Source of the DNA: Marivita sp003149565 | Lineage (GTDB): Bacteria; Pseudomonadota; Alphaproteobacteria; Rhodobacterales; Rhodobacteraceae | Assembly: GCF_965216415.1 (NCBI RefSeq) | Contig: NZ_CBDCFU010000002.1 | DNA: 64,000 nucleotides | Direction: 5' to 3' (one strand) | Part shown: positions 51,554 to 60,403 of the stretch, in pieces | Layout of the letters: every line of letters begins with the position of its first letter | Position numbering within the stretch: the stretch's first letter is position 1 | Notes under the pieces: generated by a model | Databases searched by the model: none | What the model saw: only the letters and a program-made list of their open reading frames with translations | What the model was told of the DNA's origin: nothing | Position numbers and translations under genes: made by a program

Positions 51554-53769
51554 GCGGCGCGAGCAATATCACTCTCCTGTCGGGCCGCGCCAAAAATGCG
51601 GTCCTGCGTATGGTCCCGCAAGGCGCGAAACCGGCCAATGAGCCGAAGCGCGCGCCGCGTTATTCAGACCGGGTCCATGCCCGAACCGATTTGATCCGCA
51701 CCTATGCAGGCCGCTTGGGAATGACCACAGTGGCCAGCGACATCACCGAAGCCATCAGTCTGCATCAGGACGCCAATGGTGCGGTCGGCGAAGATGCGTT
51801 GATCGCGGGGGTGAAAGCCGCCGGTCTGCTGGCCCAGGCTCTGCACGTGCCGCGTCCCGAGCCCGGGCATTGGCCCGCGATTGCCCTGATGAGCAACGGA
51901 CAGGCGGTTCTGGTGCTCAGTCAGGACCGCATGACCCTGTCGATCTGGGACGACACCGCGAAAGACAAGACCGAGCGCGTCGATGTGGCCGAATTTGCGC
52001 CCTATTACAGTGGCGTTCTTGTGCGCGGTGAGGCTCCGGTGGAAACTCTGGCCGAGACGCATACGGATAGCGGGCGGAAAAACCACTGGTTCTGGGGCAG
52101 TTTCCACAATTACACCCGGCAATTCGGTGAGGTGGCGCTTGGATCGTTTGTCGCCAACGTCCTTGCCGTATCAGTCGCGCTGTTTTCCTTGCAGGTTTAT
52201 GACCGCGTGATCCCGCATCAATCCTCGGCCACGCTCTGGGTGCTGGCCATCGGTGCCGCGATGGCGCTGATGCTTGAGGCGTTTCTCAAGGTCGCACGGT
52301 CAACTCTGCTGGACGGGGCGGGGCGGCAGATCGAGACGGGTGTTCAGCAGACGCTGCTGAACCGGCTTCTGGGCATGCGATCTGACGCGGCGGGCCGCTC
52401 GCCATCGCAGCTTTTTGCGTCGATGCGCGAGTTTTCCTCGGTTCGGGAGTTCTTTACCGCCGGCACCGTCGGCGCGCTTGCGGATATCCCGTTCATCGTG
52501 CTTTTCCTGCTGATGGTCTGGTCCATCGCAGGCAGCGTGGTCTGGGTGCTGGTCGCCGGTGCTGTGCTTATGGTGATCCCCGGATTCCTGATGCAGAAAA
52601 AGATGATCCGCATCACCCGCGAAATGCAGGGGGCTTCGACCAAGCAATCGCGTCTCTTGAATGAAACCGTCACCGAGCTTGACACGATCAAGACCCAACG
52701 CGCCGAAGACCGGTTTGCGCGCCAGTGGGAAGAGCTGACCTCGGTGCAATCGCTGAAATCCTCGGAACAACGCCGCCTTGCCGCCGCGCTCACGTTCTGG
52801 AGCCAGGGCGTGCAGCAGGCCACCTATGTAGGCGCGGTGATCGCGGGGACATATCTGGTCTTTGCCGGTGAGTTCACCGTGGGCTCGATCATCGCCGTGG
52901 GTATCCTGACGTCGCGCACGCTGGCGCCGCTGACCCAACTTGCAGGCATCATGGCGCGCTGGGGCAATGTCAAAGCGGCGCTCGATGCGCTGGACGGGGT
53001 CGCTGATCTGCCGCAGGACCGGCAGGAAAACCGCAAATATCTGCGCCGCGAAAACCTCGAAGGCCGGTTCGAACTGCGCGAAGTCACCTTCCGTTACGAC
53101 GAAGAAAGCCCGTCGGTTCTCGATATCCCGAGCCTCGTGATCCAGCCGGGTCAGACATTGGCCATTCTCGGCACCAACGGGTCGGGCAAATCCACGCTGC
53201 TCAAGATGCTGGCGGGGCTTTATGCGCCCACCACCGGGTCGATCCTCGTCGATGGTACCGACATGAACCAGATCGACATGCGTGATATCCGCCGGTCGCT
53301 GGGCTATCTGGGCCAGGATGTGCGTCTCTTTCATGGCACGCTGCGCGACAACCTGAACCTCAACATGATGGAGCGTGACGACGACCGCCTTTACGAAGCG
53401 CTGGATTTTGCCGGGCTGGGTCCGTTTGTGAAAGGCCACCCTCAGGGGTTGGACCTGCCCATTCGGGATGGCGGCGAAGGGCTTTCTGTCGGGCAGCGTC
53501 AATCTATCGGCTGGGCGCGGCTCTGGTTGCAGGACCCCGATGTGTGCCTGCTGGACGAGCCGACGGCCGCGCTGGACCAGACGCTCGAAAAGACGCTGAT
53601 CTCGCGGCTTGAGACATGGTTGGCGAACCGTACCGCGATTGTCGCCACTCACCGCGTGCCGATCCTTGCACTGGCCGACCGGACCAGCGTTCTGGCGTCG
53701 GGACGTCTTGTGGTCGATGGTCCCCGCGATCAGGTGCTGAACCACCTGCGCACCGGACAGGGGGCGTAA
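51550..53769 (+). CDS. Type I secretion ABC transporter (LapB/LssB-like)
   Basis: 739 residues. The N-terminal ~190 form a C39-like domain without the catalytic Cys. An exporter membrane domain (~195-470) follows, then an ATPase domain with Walker A GTNGSGKST, signature LSVGQRQS and Walker B VCLLDEPTAAL. The start is TTG 51550 overlapping the TolC stop (TTGA), supported by GGAG seven bases upstream; the first ATG would be at 51610. It should export the upstream adhesin. Confidence 0.92.
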   Translation: MSGASNITLLSGRAKNAVLRMVPQGAKPANEPKRAPRYSDRVHARTDLIRTYAGRLGMTTVASDITEAISLHQDANGAVGEDALIAGVKAAGLLAQALHVPRPEPGHWPAIALMSNGQAVLVLSQDRMTLSIWDDTAKDKTERVDVAEFAPYYSGVLVRGEAPVETLAETHTDSGRKNHWFWGSFHNYTRQFGEVALGSFVANVLAVSVALFSLQVYDRVIPHQSSATLWVLAIGAAMALMLEAFLKVARSTLLDGAGRQIETGVQQTLLNRLLGMRSDAAGRSPSQLFASMREFSSVREFFTAGTVGALADIPFIVLFLLMVWSIAGSVVWVLVAGAVLMVIPGFLMQKKMIRITREMQGASTKQSRLLNETVTELDTIKTQRAEDRFARQWEELTSVQSLKSSEQRRLAAALTFWSQGVQQATYVGAVIAGTYLVFAGEFTVGSIIAVGILTSRTLAPLTQLAGIMARWGNVKAALDALDGVADLPQDRQENRKYLRRENLEGRFELREVTFRYDEESPSVLDIPSLVIQPGQTLAILGTNGSGKSTLLKMLAGLYAPTTGSILVDGTDMNQIDMRDIRRSLGYLGQDVRLFHGTLRDNLNLNMMERDDDRLYEALDFAGLGPFVKGHPQGLDLPIRDGGEGLSVGQRQSIGWARLWLQDPDVCLLDEPTAALDQTLEKTLISRLETWLANRTAIVATHRVPILALADRTSVLASGRLVVDGPRDQVLNHLRTGQGA

Positions 53770-53772
53770 CGG

Positions 53773-54954
53773 ATGGCCGTCAGCAGCACCGATCTCAACG
53801 CTCAGCTGAGCCGCCGTCTGCGTGGCCCGTCAATGGTTATCTGGCTGTCGGGTGCGGCCGTGTGGCTCTTCGTCATCTGGGCGGCTTATGCGTGGATCGA
53901 CGAGATCGTGCGCGCAGAAGGCGAGTTCATTTCGAACTCGCGGCCGCAGATCATTCAGAACCTCGAAGGCGGTATTCTGGCGGAACTGCTGGTCAAGGAA
54001 GGCGACGAGGTGATGCGTGGCGATGTGCTGGCGCGCTTGCACGGCACGCAGTTCCGTTCCTCGGTGGATGATCTGGAAGACCAGATCACCGCGCTGGAAA
54101 TCCGCCGCTTGCGGATCGAAGCGGAAATGGCTGGCTTGGTACAGTTCGAAATTCCCTGGGATCTACGCAGCCGTAGCCCGGACATGGCAGCTTCCGAAAA
54201 GGCCCTGTTGGCCGCACGGCAACTGGACTTCAACTCTCGTTACGATGGCGCACGCCGGGTTCTGGAGCAGGCGGCGCAGGAAAAGACCCTGATGGAAAAC
54301 CTTCTCGACAAGAAGGTTGTTGCCCTGATCGAGGTGACCCGTGCTCGCAAGGCCCATGCCGATGCACAGATCAAGATGGACGAGATCATCACCCAGACCG
54401 AACTGGCCCGGGCGCAAGAATATTCCGAGACGCTGAAAGAGCTGTCGACGCTCAAGCAGAACCTGCGCGCCAGCCAGGACCAGTTGAACCGCACGGTTCT
54501 GGTCAGCCCGATGCATGGTGTGGTGAACAAGCTGGGTGTGACCACCATCGGCGGCGTAGTGCGTCCGGGGGAAGAGATCCTGCAGATCATTCCCTTGGGA
54601 GAAGAGCTGCATGTCGAAGCCAAGGTTGCCCCTGAGAACATAGCAGGCATCCGTCCCGGACAGGAGGCTACGATCAAGCTGTCGGCTTATGATTTCACGA
54701 TCTACGGCTCACTCAAGGGCCGGGTCGATGTGATTTCTGCCGACACGTTCAAGGATGAACGGCGCCCCGACGCCTCGGCGCATTACAAGGTCACGGTGCG
54801 GGTCGACAAGACATCGCTCACCGACCGCCAGCGCCAATTGGAAATCCGTCCGGGCATGCAGGCCACGGTCGAGTTGCACACCGGTGAGAAGACGGTGCTG
54901 CAATACCTCTTGAAGCCGCTCTACAAGTCCCGCGAAGCTCTGCGCGAACCCTGA
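53773..54954 (+). CDS. HlyD-family membrane fusion protein
   Basis: 393 residues. One membrane segment (~24-42, VIWLSGAAVWLFVIWAAYAW), a lipoyl-like half (EGEFISNSRPQIIQNLEGGI), a long coiled coil, and the second half ending in RVDKTSLTDRQRQLEIRPGM, the HlyD signature. It links the ABC exporter to TolC. It ends the adhesin operon and is followed by a hairpin (54956-54982). Confidence 0.93.
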   Translation: MAVSSTDLNAQLSRRLRGPSMVIWLSGAAVWLFVIWAAYAWIDEIVRAEGEFISNSRPQIIQNLEGGILAELLVKEGDEVMRGDVLARLHGTQFRSSVDDLEDQITALEIRRLRIEAEMAGLVQFEIPWDLRSRSPDMAASEKALLAARQLDFNSRYDGARRVLEQAAQEKTLMENLLDKKVVALIEVTRARKAHADAQIKMDEIITQTELARAQEYSETLKELSTLKQNLRASQDQLNRTVLVSPMHGVVNKLGVTTIGGVVRPGEEILQIIPLGEELHVEAKVAPENIAGIRPGQEATIKLSAYDFTIYGSLKGRVDVISADTFKDERRPDASAHYKVTVRVDKTSLTDRQRQLEIRPGMQATVELHTGEKTVLQYLLKPLYKSREALREP

Positions 54955-54955
54955 G

Positions 54956-54982
54956 GTCATGCCGGGCTGTGCCCGTCATGAC
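54956..54982 (+). terminator. Hairpin after the adhesin/type I operon
   Basis: GTCATG-C-CGGGC, loop TGT, GCCCG-T-CATGAC: eleven pairs with one mismatch, beginning two bases after the HlyD stop. No T-run follows, so it may be a processing or stabilising structure rather than a classic terminator. Confidence 0.55.
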
Positions 54983-55061
54983 AGGACATCTCGCCTGCGG
55001 CTCGGGCGTTTGGGAATGTGACGCCACAGACTGCGCCGTGCTTCTTGCAGATCTCGTTTGT

Positions 55062-55085
55062 GCATATTTTCGAAAAGAAGAAGCG
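55062..55085 (+). repeat. GCATATTT-NN-GAAAAGAAGAAGC repeat, copy 2
   Basis: GCATATTT, TC, GAAAAGAAGAAGC(G), about 107 bases after the HlyD stop and in its orientation. Confidence 0.85.
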
Positions 55086-55103
55086 CCAGCTTGCGGGTTT
55101 CGA

Positions 55104-55118
55104 TTAACGCCGCATTAA
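55104..55118. promoter_or_regulatory. CtrA-type binding box
   Basis: TTAA (55104-55107), seven bases CGCCGCA, TTAA (55115-55118), then C, exactly fits the CtrA consensus TTAA-N7-TTAA. It is not in front of an evident gene, so it may drive an unannotated transcript or be fortuitous. Confidence 0.45.
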
Positions 55119-55252
55119 CGTTCATGCGTCACTGTTGTGCGTGCGGTACAGGCAGGCATGCCGATGACCGTAAAAGGAGAAGCCCCACGCCAAGGCTGAC
55201 CAAGAGCCACGATCGAACGCGGTGCCTTGGCTGGGGTGGATATGAGCCCCCT

Positions 55253-55276
55253 GCTTCTTCTTTTCATAAATATGCT
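55253..55276 (-). repeat. GCATATTT-NN-GAAAAGAAGAAGC repeat, copy 3
   Basis: Minus strand: GCATATTT, AT, GAAAAGAAGAAGC(A), about 35 bases after the dtd stop and in its orientation. Confidence 0.85.
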
Positions 55277-55310
55277 CGAGTGCCGATACCGCAGGGCGCC
55301 ACGTATGAGG

Positions 55311-55754
55311 TCAGTTCTCGGTATCCATCCAGATCGTGACCGGTCCGTCGTTCAGCAGCCGCACTTTCATGTCAGCACCAAAGCGCCCCTTGGCGACGGC
55401 GATCCCCTGTGCGGCCACTTGACCTGCAAAATATTCGTAGAGCCGCTTGCCCTCTTCGGGCGCGGCGGCGGAGGAAAAGCCAGGGCGGTTGCCGCGGGAG
55501 GTGTCGGCGGCGAGGGTGAACTGGCTGACCACAAGGGCGCTGCCGCCGATGTCGGTGACCGAGCGGTTCATGCGGCCTTCGTCGTCTTTGAAAATGCGCA
55601 GCTTGGCGATCTTTGCGGCGAGCCTGTCGGCCTGTACTTCGCCGTCGCCCTGCATGGCACAGATCAGGATCAGCAGCCCCGCGCCGATTTCGCCCAGAAC
55701 CTCTCCGTCAACCGTGACCGAGGCCTCGGATACCCGTTGGATCAGTGCGCGCAT
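55311..55754 (-). CDS. dtd: D-aminoacyl-tRNA deacylase Dtd
   Basis: 147 residues. It removes D-amino acids and Gly mischarged on tRNA. The active-site motifs SQFTLAADT and NDGPVTIW are present. ATG 55754 gives the family length (MRALIQRVSEASVTV) and lies next to the accA stop, so translation is probably coupled. A 19-codon upstream extension would read into accA and is rejected. Confidence 0.95.
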   Translation of the reverse strand: MRALIQRVSEASVTVDGEVLGEIGAGLLILICAMQGDGEVQADRLAAKIAKLRIFKDDEGRMNRSVTDIGGSALVVSQFTLAADTSRGNRPGFSSAAAPEEGKRLYEYFAGQVAAQGIAVAKGRFGADMKVRLLNDGPVTIWMDTEN

Positions 55755-55755
55755 G

Positions 55756-56718
55756 TCAGGCGGCCAACCCTTTGGACCCGATATCGAGAAACTTGCGCCG
55801 ACGGTCGGCAATCAGCTTTTTCGCTTCGGTGTCCGACAGCTCTTTCAGCATGGCGCGCAGGGCGTTGCCGACAGACTGGATTGTTTCCGCGCGGCCGCGA
55901 TGGGCACCGCCCAAAGGTTCTGAAATCACCTTGTCCGCCACGCCGAGGCTCAGAAGATCCTGCGCTGTCAGCCGCAGGGCTTCGGCCGCTTCGCGCATCT
56001 TTTCGGCGTCTTTCCAGAGGATCGACGCGCAGCCTTCGGGTGAGATCACCGAGTAAACTGAGTGTTCCAGCATCGCCACGCGGTTGGCGGTGGCAAAAGC
56101 TACCGCGCCGCCAGAGCCGCCTTCGCCGATCACCACGGAAATCACCGGCACGCCGATCTGCAGGCATTTCTCGGTCGAGCGCGCGATGGCCTCGGACTGG
56201 CCGCGTTCTTCGGCGCCCTTGCCGGGATAGGCACCTGGCGTGTCGACAAGGGTGACCACCGGAAGGCGGAACCGGTCGGCCAGGTCCATCAGGCGCACGG
56301 CCTTGCGGTATCCCTCAGGGCGGGCCATTCCAAAATTGCGCTTGAGGCGGCTTTCGGTGTCGTGGCCTTTTTCGTGGCCGATGAGGACCAGTGGCTGGTC
56401 GTCGAACCGCGCGAGGCCGCCCATGACAGCATCGTCGTCGGCAAAGTTCCTGTCACCGGCGAGCGGCGTGTACTCGGAAAAGAGCGCCTCGATATAGTCT
56501 TTGCAATGCGGCCGTTCCGGGTGCCGCGCGATCTGGCATTTGCGCCAGGGTGTCAGCTTTTTGTAAAGGTCCTTGAGCAGTGCGTCGGCCTTGGCGTCAA
56601 GCGCGCGGGCCTCATCCTCGATATCCATCTCGTCATTCTTGCGCGCCATCGCGCGCAGCTCTTCGGCCTTGCCTTCGATCTCGGCCAGCGGTTTTTCAAA
56701 ATCGAGGTAGTTCGTCAT
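55756..56718 (-). CDS. accA: Acetyl-CoA carboxylase carboxyltransferase subunit alpha
   Basis: 320 residues, full length. It carries the carboxyltransferase step of malonyl-CoA formation with AccD. The motifs PEGYRKAVRLMDLADRF, TLVDTPGAYPGKGAEERGQ and GEGGSGGAVAFA are typical. ATG 56718 is preferred to the GTG one codon upstream. dtd follows in the same direction. Confidence 0.96.
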   Translation of the reverse strand: MTNYLDFEKPLAEIEGKAEELRAMARKNDEMDIEDEARALDAKADALLKDLYKKLTPWRKCQIARHPERPHCKDYIEALFSEYTPLAGDRNFADDDAVMGGLARFDDQPLVLIGHEKGHDTESRLKRNFGMARPEGYRKAVRLMDLADRFRLPVVTLVDTPGAYPGKGAEERGQSEAIARSTEKCLQIGVPVISVVIGEGGSGGAVAFATANRVAMLEHSVYSVISPEGCASILWKDAEKMREAAEALRLTAQDLLSLGVADKVISEPLGGAHRGRAETIQSVGNALRAMLKELSDTEAKKLIADRRRKFLDIGSKGLAA

Positions 56719-56856
56719 CACGCATCTGCCTGTTGTTGTAGAGTGCTATATGGCCGGGACGCGCGCCGTTTGCAATCTGGTGGTAAATGCAGTTTCGCAA
56801 GACTTGTCCCCACGAAGCTGTGCGGGGTGCCGCTGTGAGAAGTTCAGCAGGGACAT

Positions 56857-57084
56857 GTGGTCACTTGCGAAGACCGACTTTGCCGGGTGGTCCGGCATAT
56901 CCATGAGACCCCGGCGCGGGGTTTGTTGCTTTATGGTCAGGCCTTGTTCGCCTCGGGGCGGTTGCCGTCAGATCTGCCGTCCTTCGAGGCCTGCCTGAAT
57001 GATCCGACAGAGGTGCAGCCTGAGGAAGTGCCGACCGAGCTCTGCATGCCGCGGCTCTCAGGTCCAGATCACCGGAATCAGTGA
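56857..57084 (+). CDS. Possible small protein, function unknown
   Basis: 75 residues starting at GTG 56857, preceded by CAGGGA. The sequence VTCEDRLCRVVRHIHE with a neutral codon pattern looks plausible, and it fills a gap of about 340 bases. However the last 27 bases overlap the end of the converging LysE gene and I know of no homologue. It may be spurious. The rest of 56719-56856 shows nothing clear beyond the expected accA promoter. Confidence 0.3.
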   Translation: MVTCEDRLCRVVRHIHETPARGLLLYGQALFASGRLPSDLPSFEACLNDPTEVQPEEVPTELCMPRLSGPDHRNQ

Positions 57085-57654
57085 CGCGACCAGGAGCGCG
57101 GCCATCGCCCAGTTGAAGACACGCAGGCGGCTGGGGTGGTTCAGGATGCGGCGCAATTGCTGACCAATGACAGTCCAAGTGGTGGTTGAGATACAACCCA
57201 TAGCGACATACGTCCCCGCCACCCAAAGCACGGCGGCCATGTCGCGTCCGGTCGCATAGAGTGTAATTGCGCCAAGGGCCATCGACCACGCCTTGGGGTT
57301 GACCCATTGGAAGGCCGCCGCTTGCACGAAGGAGAGCGGTTTGCTGCCCGTCCTTGATGCGCCATCGGGCGGTGCTGCATTGCCGATGCGCCACGCAAGG
57401 TAGAGCATGTAGAGCACCGAGAGCACCTTGAGGATCGTGTAGGAGACCGGCCACAGGTCGAAGACCTGCATCACGCCAAGTCCCACCGGCACGATCATCA
57501 TCGGAAAGCCAAGGCCCACCCCCAACATATGCGGGATCGACCGGCGGAAGCCGAAATTCGCCCCCGACGTCATCAGCATCAGGTTGTTCGGTCCCGGCGT
57601 GATAACCGTGACTAGGGCAAACCCGGCGAGGGCGAAGAAGAGGTCAGGTGTCAT
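57058..57654 (-). CDS. LysE/RhtB-family amino acid exporter
   Basis: 198 residues with five to six membrane segments. VITPGPNNLMLMTSGANFGFRR is the LysE/RhtB signature, and FQWVNPKAW another. ATG 57654 is chosen; a TTG three codons upstream is possible. It is divergent from an Lrp/AsnC gene, which probably regulates it in response to the exported amino acid. Confidence 0.9.
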   Translation of the reverse strand: MTPDLFFALAGFALVTVITPGPNNLMLMTSGANFGFRRSIPHMLGVGLGFPMMIVPVGLGVMQVFDLWPVSYTILKVLSVLYMLYLAWRIGNAAPPDGASRTGSKPLSFVQAAAFQWVNPKAWSMALGAITLYATGRDMAAVLWVAGTYVAMGCISTTTWTVIGQQLRRILNHPSRLRVFNWAMAALLVASLIPVIWT

Positions 57655-57728
57655 GACGGGCAATATGTGTCGAATGCCCTGCGCAAAGATTGCTTTATTG
57701 TGTCGAATTTTTCAAGTAATCGCAATTT

Positions 57729-58181
57729 ATGTCTAACATTGACCAAATTGATCGCCAGATATTGCGCGTGTTGTCCCGAGATGGTCGCATCAGCAATCTT
57801 GCGCTGGCCGAACAGGTGGGGCTGTCGCCGTCGGCGTGCCTGCGTCGTGTCAGCGCTTTGGAGCGGGCAGGTGTGATCACAGGATATCGTGCGGTTCTCA
57901 GCCCCGAGAAAACCGGCATCGGTTTTGTGGCCTATGTTACCGTTGGGTTGAGCCAGCACACGAAAGCAGCGCAAGAGGCGTTTGAGCGCGCCATTCTGGG
58001 CAGCCCCGAGGTGCGCGAATGCCACAACACCACCGGGTCAGTGGAGTACCTTTTGCGTGTCGAGGCGCGGGATCTCGCAGCGTACAAGCATTTTCATACA
58101 GAGGTTCTGGGTGTGCTTCCGCAGGTGAACGCGATCACGTCTTATGTCGTCATGGGGTCCCCTAAAGACGAGCGCGCCTGA
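57729..58181 (+). CDS. Lrp/AsnC-family transcriptional regulator
   Basis: 150 residues. The N-terminal helix-turn-helix (LDRQILRVL-type start, LALAEQVGLSPSACLRRV) is followed by the RAM effector domain (SPEVRECHNTTGSVEYLLRV). It probably controls the divergent LysE-family exporter; the 74-base gap is AT-rich and contains the likely operator. Confidence 0.92.
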   Translation: MSNIDQIDRQILRVLSRDGRISNLALAEQVGLSPSACLRRVSALERAGVITGYRAVLSPEKTGIGFVAYVTVGLSQHTKAAQEAFERAILGSPEVRECHNTTGSVEYLLRVEARDLAAYKHFHTEVLGVLPQVNAITSYVVMGSPKDERA

Positions 58182-58289
58182 GCCATGCACACGCCGCATG
58201 GCGCGGCTGTTGGCATGGCAGTGGTGTCCGCGTGTTTGCTGATTAGGTTCCGTTGCAGGGGGGGAACACACGCAAGATTGGAGGGGTCC

Positions 58290-58448
58290 ATGACCCATCG
58301 CATCGAGACACACTCTGCAACAACATTGCCTGATGAGGCGCTTCGCATTCTGACAGAAGCCTGGTCTTACTATACGCCTAGCCCGCGGATCGTCACCGAA
58401 CGCAGCAGCCAACCCTCACCTGTGTTTGAGGAATATTACGCAGCTTGA
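58290..58448 (+). CDS. Small conserved-type protein, function unknown
   Basis: 52 residues with a strong GGAGGGG ribosome site. The sequence (TLPDEALRILTEAWSYYTPS; FEEYYAA end) is acidic and aromatic with no membrane segment. It is followed directly by a hairpin-plus-T-run. Proteins of this size and look occur in Roseobacters, but I know no function. Confidence 0.65.
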   Translation: MTHRIETHSATTLPDEALRILTEAWSYYTPSPRIVTERSSQPSPVFEEYYAA

Positions 58449-58497
58449 TGGGCGATCCGCCACGGCGGAGCTTTGCCGATGCCGGAAAGACACAATT

Positions 58498-58528
58498 GCC
58501 TTGCGACACTCTTCGTCGCAAGGCTTTT
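58498..58528 (+). terminator. Terminator-like hairpin overlapping the next gene's ribosome site
   Basis: GCCTTGCGAC (58498-58507) / GTCGCAAGGC (58515-58524), loop ACTCTTC, then TTTT. The AAGG in its 3' arm is also the only ribosome-binding candidate for the ATG at 58531. Confidence 0.75.
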
Positions 58529-58530
58529 GC

Positions 58531-59016
58531 ATGAAACATGCGCGCCTTCTGAGTCTGTCTTTTGTCGTGGCGGTGATGCTTGCAGCCTGTGCAGCAACCC
58601 CGCCCGAGCAAACGGTCTCAACCCGGAACCTGTACCCCAATGAGACACCCGAACTTCGGGCGAAAATCATTGCCGCCGCACAAGAAAACGATGTGCCCGT
58701 ATCGCTCGTGCAACGGGTGGTGATCCGTGAAAGCACGCACCGGCCCGAAGCGCGCAACGGTCCGTATTATGGTCTGATGCAGATCCTGCCTGCCACGGCG
58801 CGGTCAATGGGGTTTCGAGGTAAAGCGTCGGACTTGTTGGATGCGGAAACCAACCTGAAATACGCGGTGCGCTATTTGCGTGGCGCGTGGCTGGTGTCGG
58901 ATGGCGACGAGGCGGAAGCGGTCATGTGGTACGCGCGCGGATACTACTACGAGGCCAAGCGCCGTGGCTTGCTGGATGAGACCGGCGTGCATGGGCGCAA
59001 GGATTGGCCGGATTAA
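58531..59016 (+). CDS. Lytic transglycosylase lipoprotein (SLT family)
   Basis: 161 residues. Signal with lipobox LAAC. The lysozyme-like SLT domain has VVIRESTHRPEARNGPYYG, whose Glu is catalytic, then LMQILPATARSMGF and LKYAVRYLRGAW. It is short, with only the catalytic domain. The gene starts right after a terminator-like hairpin and overlaps the converging LysR gene by four bases. Confidence 0.9.
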   Translation: MKHARLLSLSFVVAVMLAACAATPPEQTVSTRNLYPNETPELRAKIIAAAQENDVPVSLVQRVVIRESTHRPEARNGPYYGLMQILPATARSMGFRGKASDLLDAETNLKYAVRYLRGAWLVSDGDEAEAVMWYARGYYYEAKRRGLLDETGVHGRKDWPD

Positions 59017-59960
59017 GCTTTTGATCCTTCCGCATTGAGTGCGCTGATCCGGTCGTGAACCATGACGCGATCCGGCTCTGCGACGTCATAGGCCCACGAT
59101 CTGAACGCTGCGACCTTGGGGCTGTGCCATTTCTCGTGTCCAGCCAAGAGGCACACGCCGCCCAGCGGTGACTGGCAGACAAGGTCAGGGAATGGCGCAG
59201 CGAGCGCACCTGCTTCGAATTCTTCGCGACACAGTACCAGATCCGCCAGCACGACACCGACCCCCATCACGGCCGCTTTGGTTGCCATGTCGATATTCGG
59301 GAAGGTCTGGCTGACTCCCGGGTCCACCGGAGCCAGACCAAACCTGTCTGTCCACGCCCGCCAATCGGTCTTTGATCTGGGATCGTGCAGTACAGTGCAG
59401 CGCGACAAATCTTCGGGAGACTTCAGCGCCATGTCCCGCAGGTAGCCGGGCGCACAAGCCGGTGTAAGGGCGGTGGGGAACAGGGTCAGAACCTCAATAT
59501 CAGGGGAGCGGTTTGGCCAGTTGGCGACGGAAAACCCGATATCTGCTTCGATGGGGTCAAACCCGCCATCTGCATAAAAATCGGTTGTGAGGCGCAAACG
59601 GAAGTCCGGGTATGCCTTCTGAAACCTGTCCAGCTTTGGCAGGAGCCACCGGATTGACGTGCCCGGCGGACAGATCACCCGGAGTTCGGAGGCATTGCGT
59701 GAAAGCCGATCCGCTTCGCGGGCAATTTGACCAAAGGCCTCGGTCAGAACCGGGAGGAACTGCATACCAGCGTCGGTCAGGCGCACGCCCTGTGCCTGGC
59801 GGACAAACAGCGGAAACCCAAGGTGGTCTTCGAGAAGTTTGACATGACGGCTGATGGCGCCGCGGGTCACGTTTAGCTCGGCGCTGGCCCCGATGAATCC
59901 ACCGTGGCGCGCAGCCGCCTCAAAGGCTCTCAGCGCGTTCAAAGGGGGAAGCTTGGGCAT
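59013..59960 (-). CDS. LysR-family transcriptional regulator (GcvA/AmpR-like)
   Basis: 315 residues. The N-terminal helix-turn-helix LPPLNALRAFEAAARHGGF continues through SAELNVTRGAISRHVKLLED, the GcvA-type start. The effector domain has RVICPPGTSIRWLLPKLDRF. It is divergent from the small gene at 60072, its most likely target besides itself. Confidence 0.9.
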   Translation of the reverse strand: MPKLPPLNALRAFEAAARHGGFIGASAELNVTRGAISRHVKLLEDHLGFPLFVRQAQGVRLTDAGMQFLPVLTEAFGQIAREADRLSRNASELRVICPPGTSIRWLLPKLDRFQKAYPDFRLRLTTDFYADGGFDPIEADIGFSVANWPNRSPDIEVLTLFPTALTPACAPGYLRDMALKSPEDLSRCTVLHDPRSKTDWRAWTDRFGLAPVDPGVSQTFPNIDMATKAAVMGVGVVLADLVLCREEFEAGALAAPFPDLVCQSPLGGVCLLAGHEKWHSPKVAAFRSWAYDVAEPDRVMVHDRISALNAEGSKA

Positions 59961-60071
59961 GGCTAGGATCAGTTTTTCTTATCCAAAGAGATCAATAACT
60001 TGGTTTGCGGCGCAAGTGCGATTTGGCGCATCTTTGCAGTGCAGCCGCCACATAGCAAAGGAAAATAGCGC

Positions 60072-60353
60072 ATGGCCGTCCTGGATACACATCTTCGCGA
60101 CAAAGGTTTCCCAATGTCATGGCTCTGGCGTATGGCTGAAAATCTCACTCTTTCCCCAGCTGAGATGTCCGCAGACGCCCACCTTGCGCAGCATTTGGAA
60201 CGATTGGCGCGCACCGCGCCGCATGTTTTGGAGGATATCGGCTTTGTGCAGGACAGAAGCGCATCATCGCCTGTACGCACGATCTGGCGTAGGGGAGCAA
60301 TGACGGTTACGATCTCAGCAGGTGACCCTGTGGTGACTGTGGGCGACAGTTAG
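60072..60353 (+). CDS. Small protein divergent from the LysR gene, function unknown
   Basis: 93 residues, ATG preceded by AAAGGAAA. It begins MAVLDTHLRDKGFPMSWLWR and has LARTAPHVLEDIGF; no signal or membrane segment. I do not recognise a family. The ~110-base gap to the LysR gene probably contains a shared operator. Confidence 0.6.
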   Translation: MAVLDTHLRDKGFPMSWLWRMAENLTLSPAEMSADAHLAQHLERLARTAPHVLEDIGFVQDRSASSPVRTIWRRGAMTVTISAGDPVVTVGDS

Positions 60354-60403
60354 GGTGTCAGGGCCTTGAGGACAACGCCCTGACACGTTTCTGAAGCGAA
60401 GCC

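Larger units (their letters stand above)
54983..55310. other. Gene-free intergenic region with repeats and a CtrA-type box
   Basis: About 330 bases between converging genes without a convincing reading frame. It holds two copies of the GCATATTT repeat in opposite orientation and a TTAA-N7-TTAA motif. A 13-codon frame at 55158 (MPMTVKGEAPRQG) is too short to call. A small RNA is possible. Confidence 0.5.

Noticed and set aside
55058..55339. Plus-strand 93-codon frame in the gene-free gap
   Set aside because: It begins inside the GCATATTT repeat, runs into the dtd 3' end and shows no domain or ribosome site.
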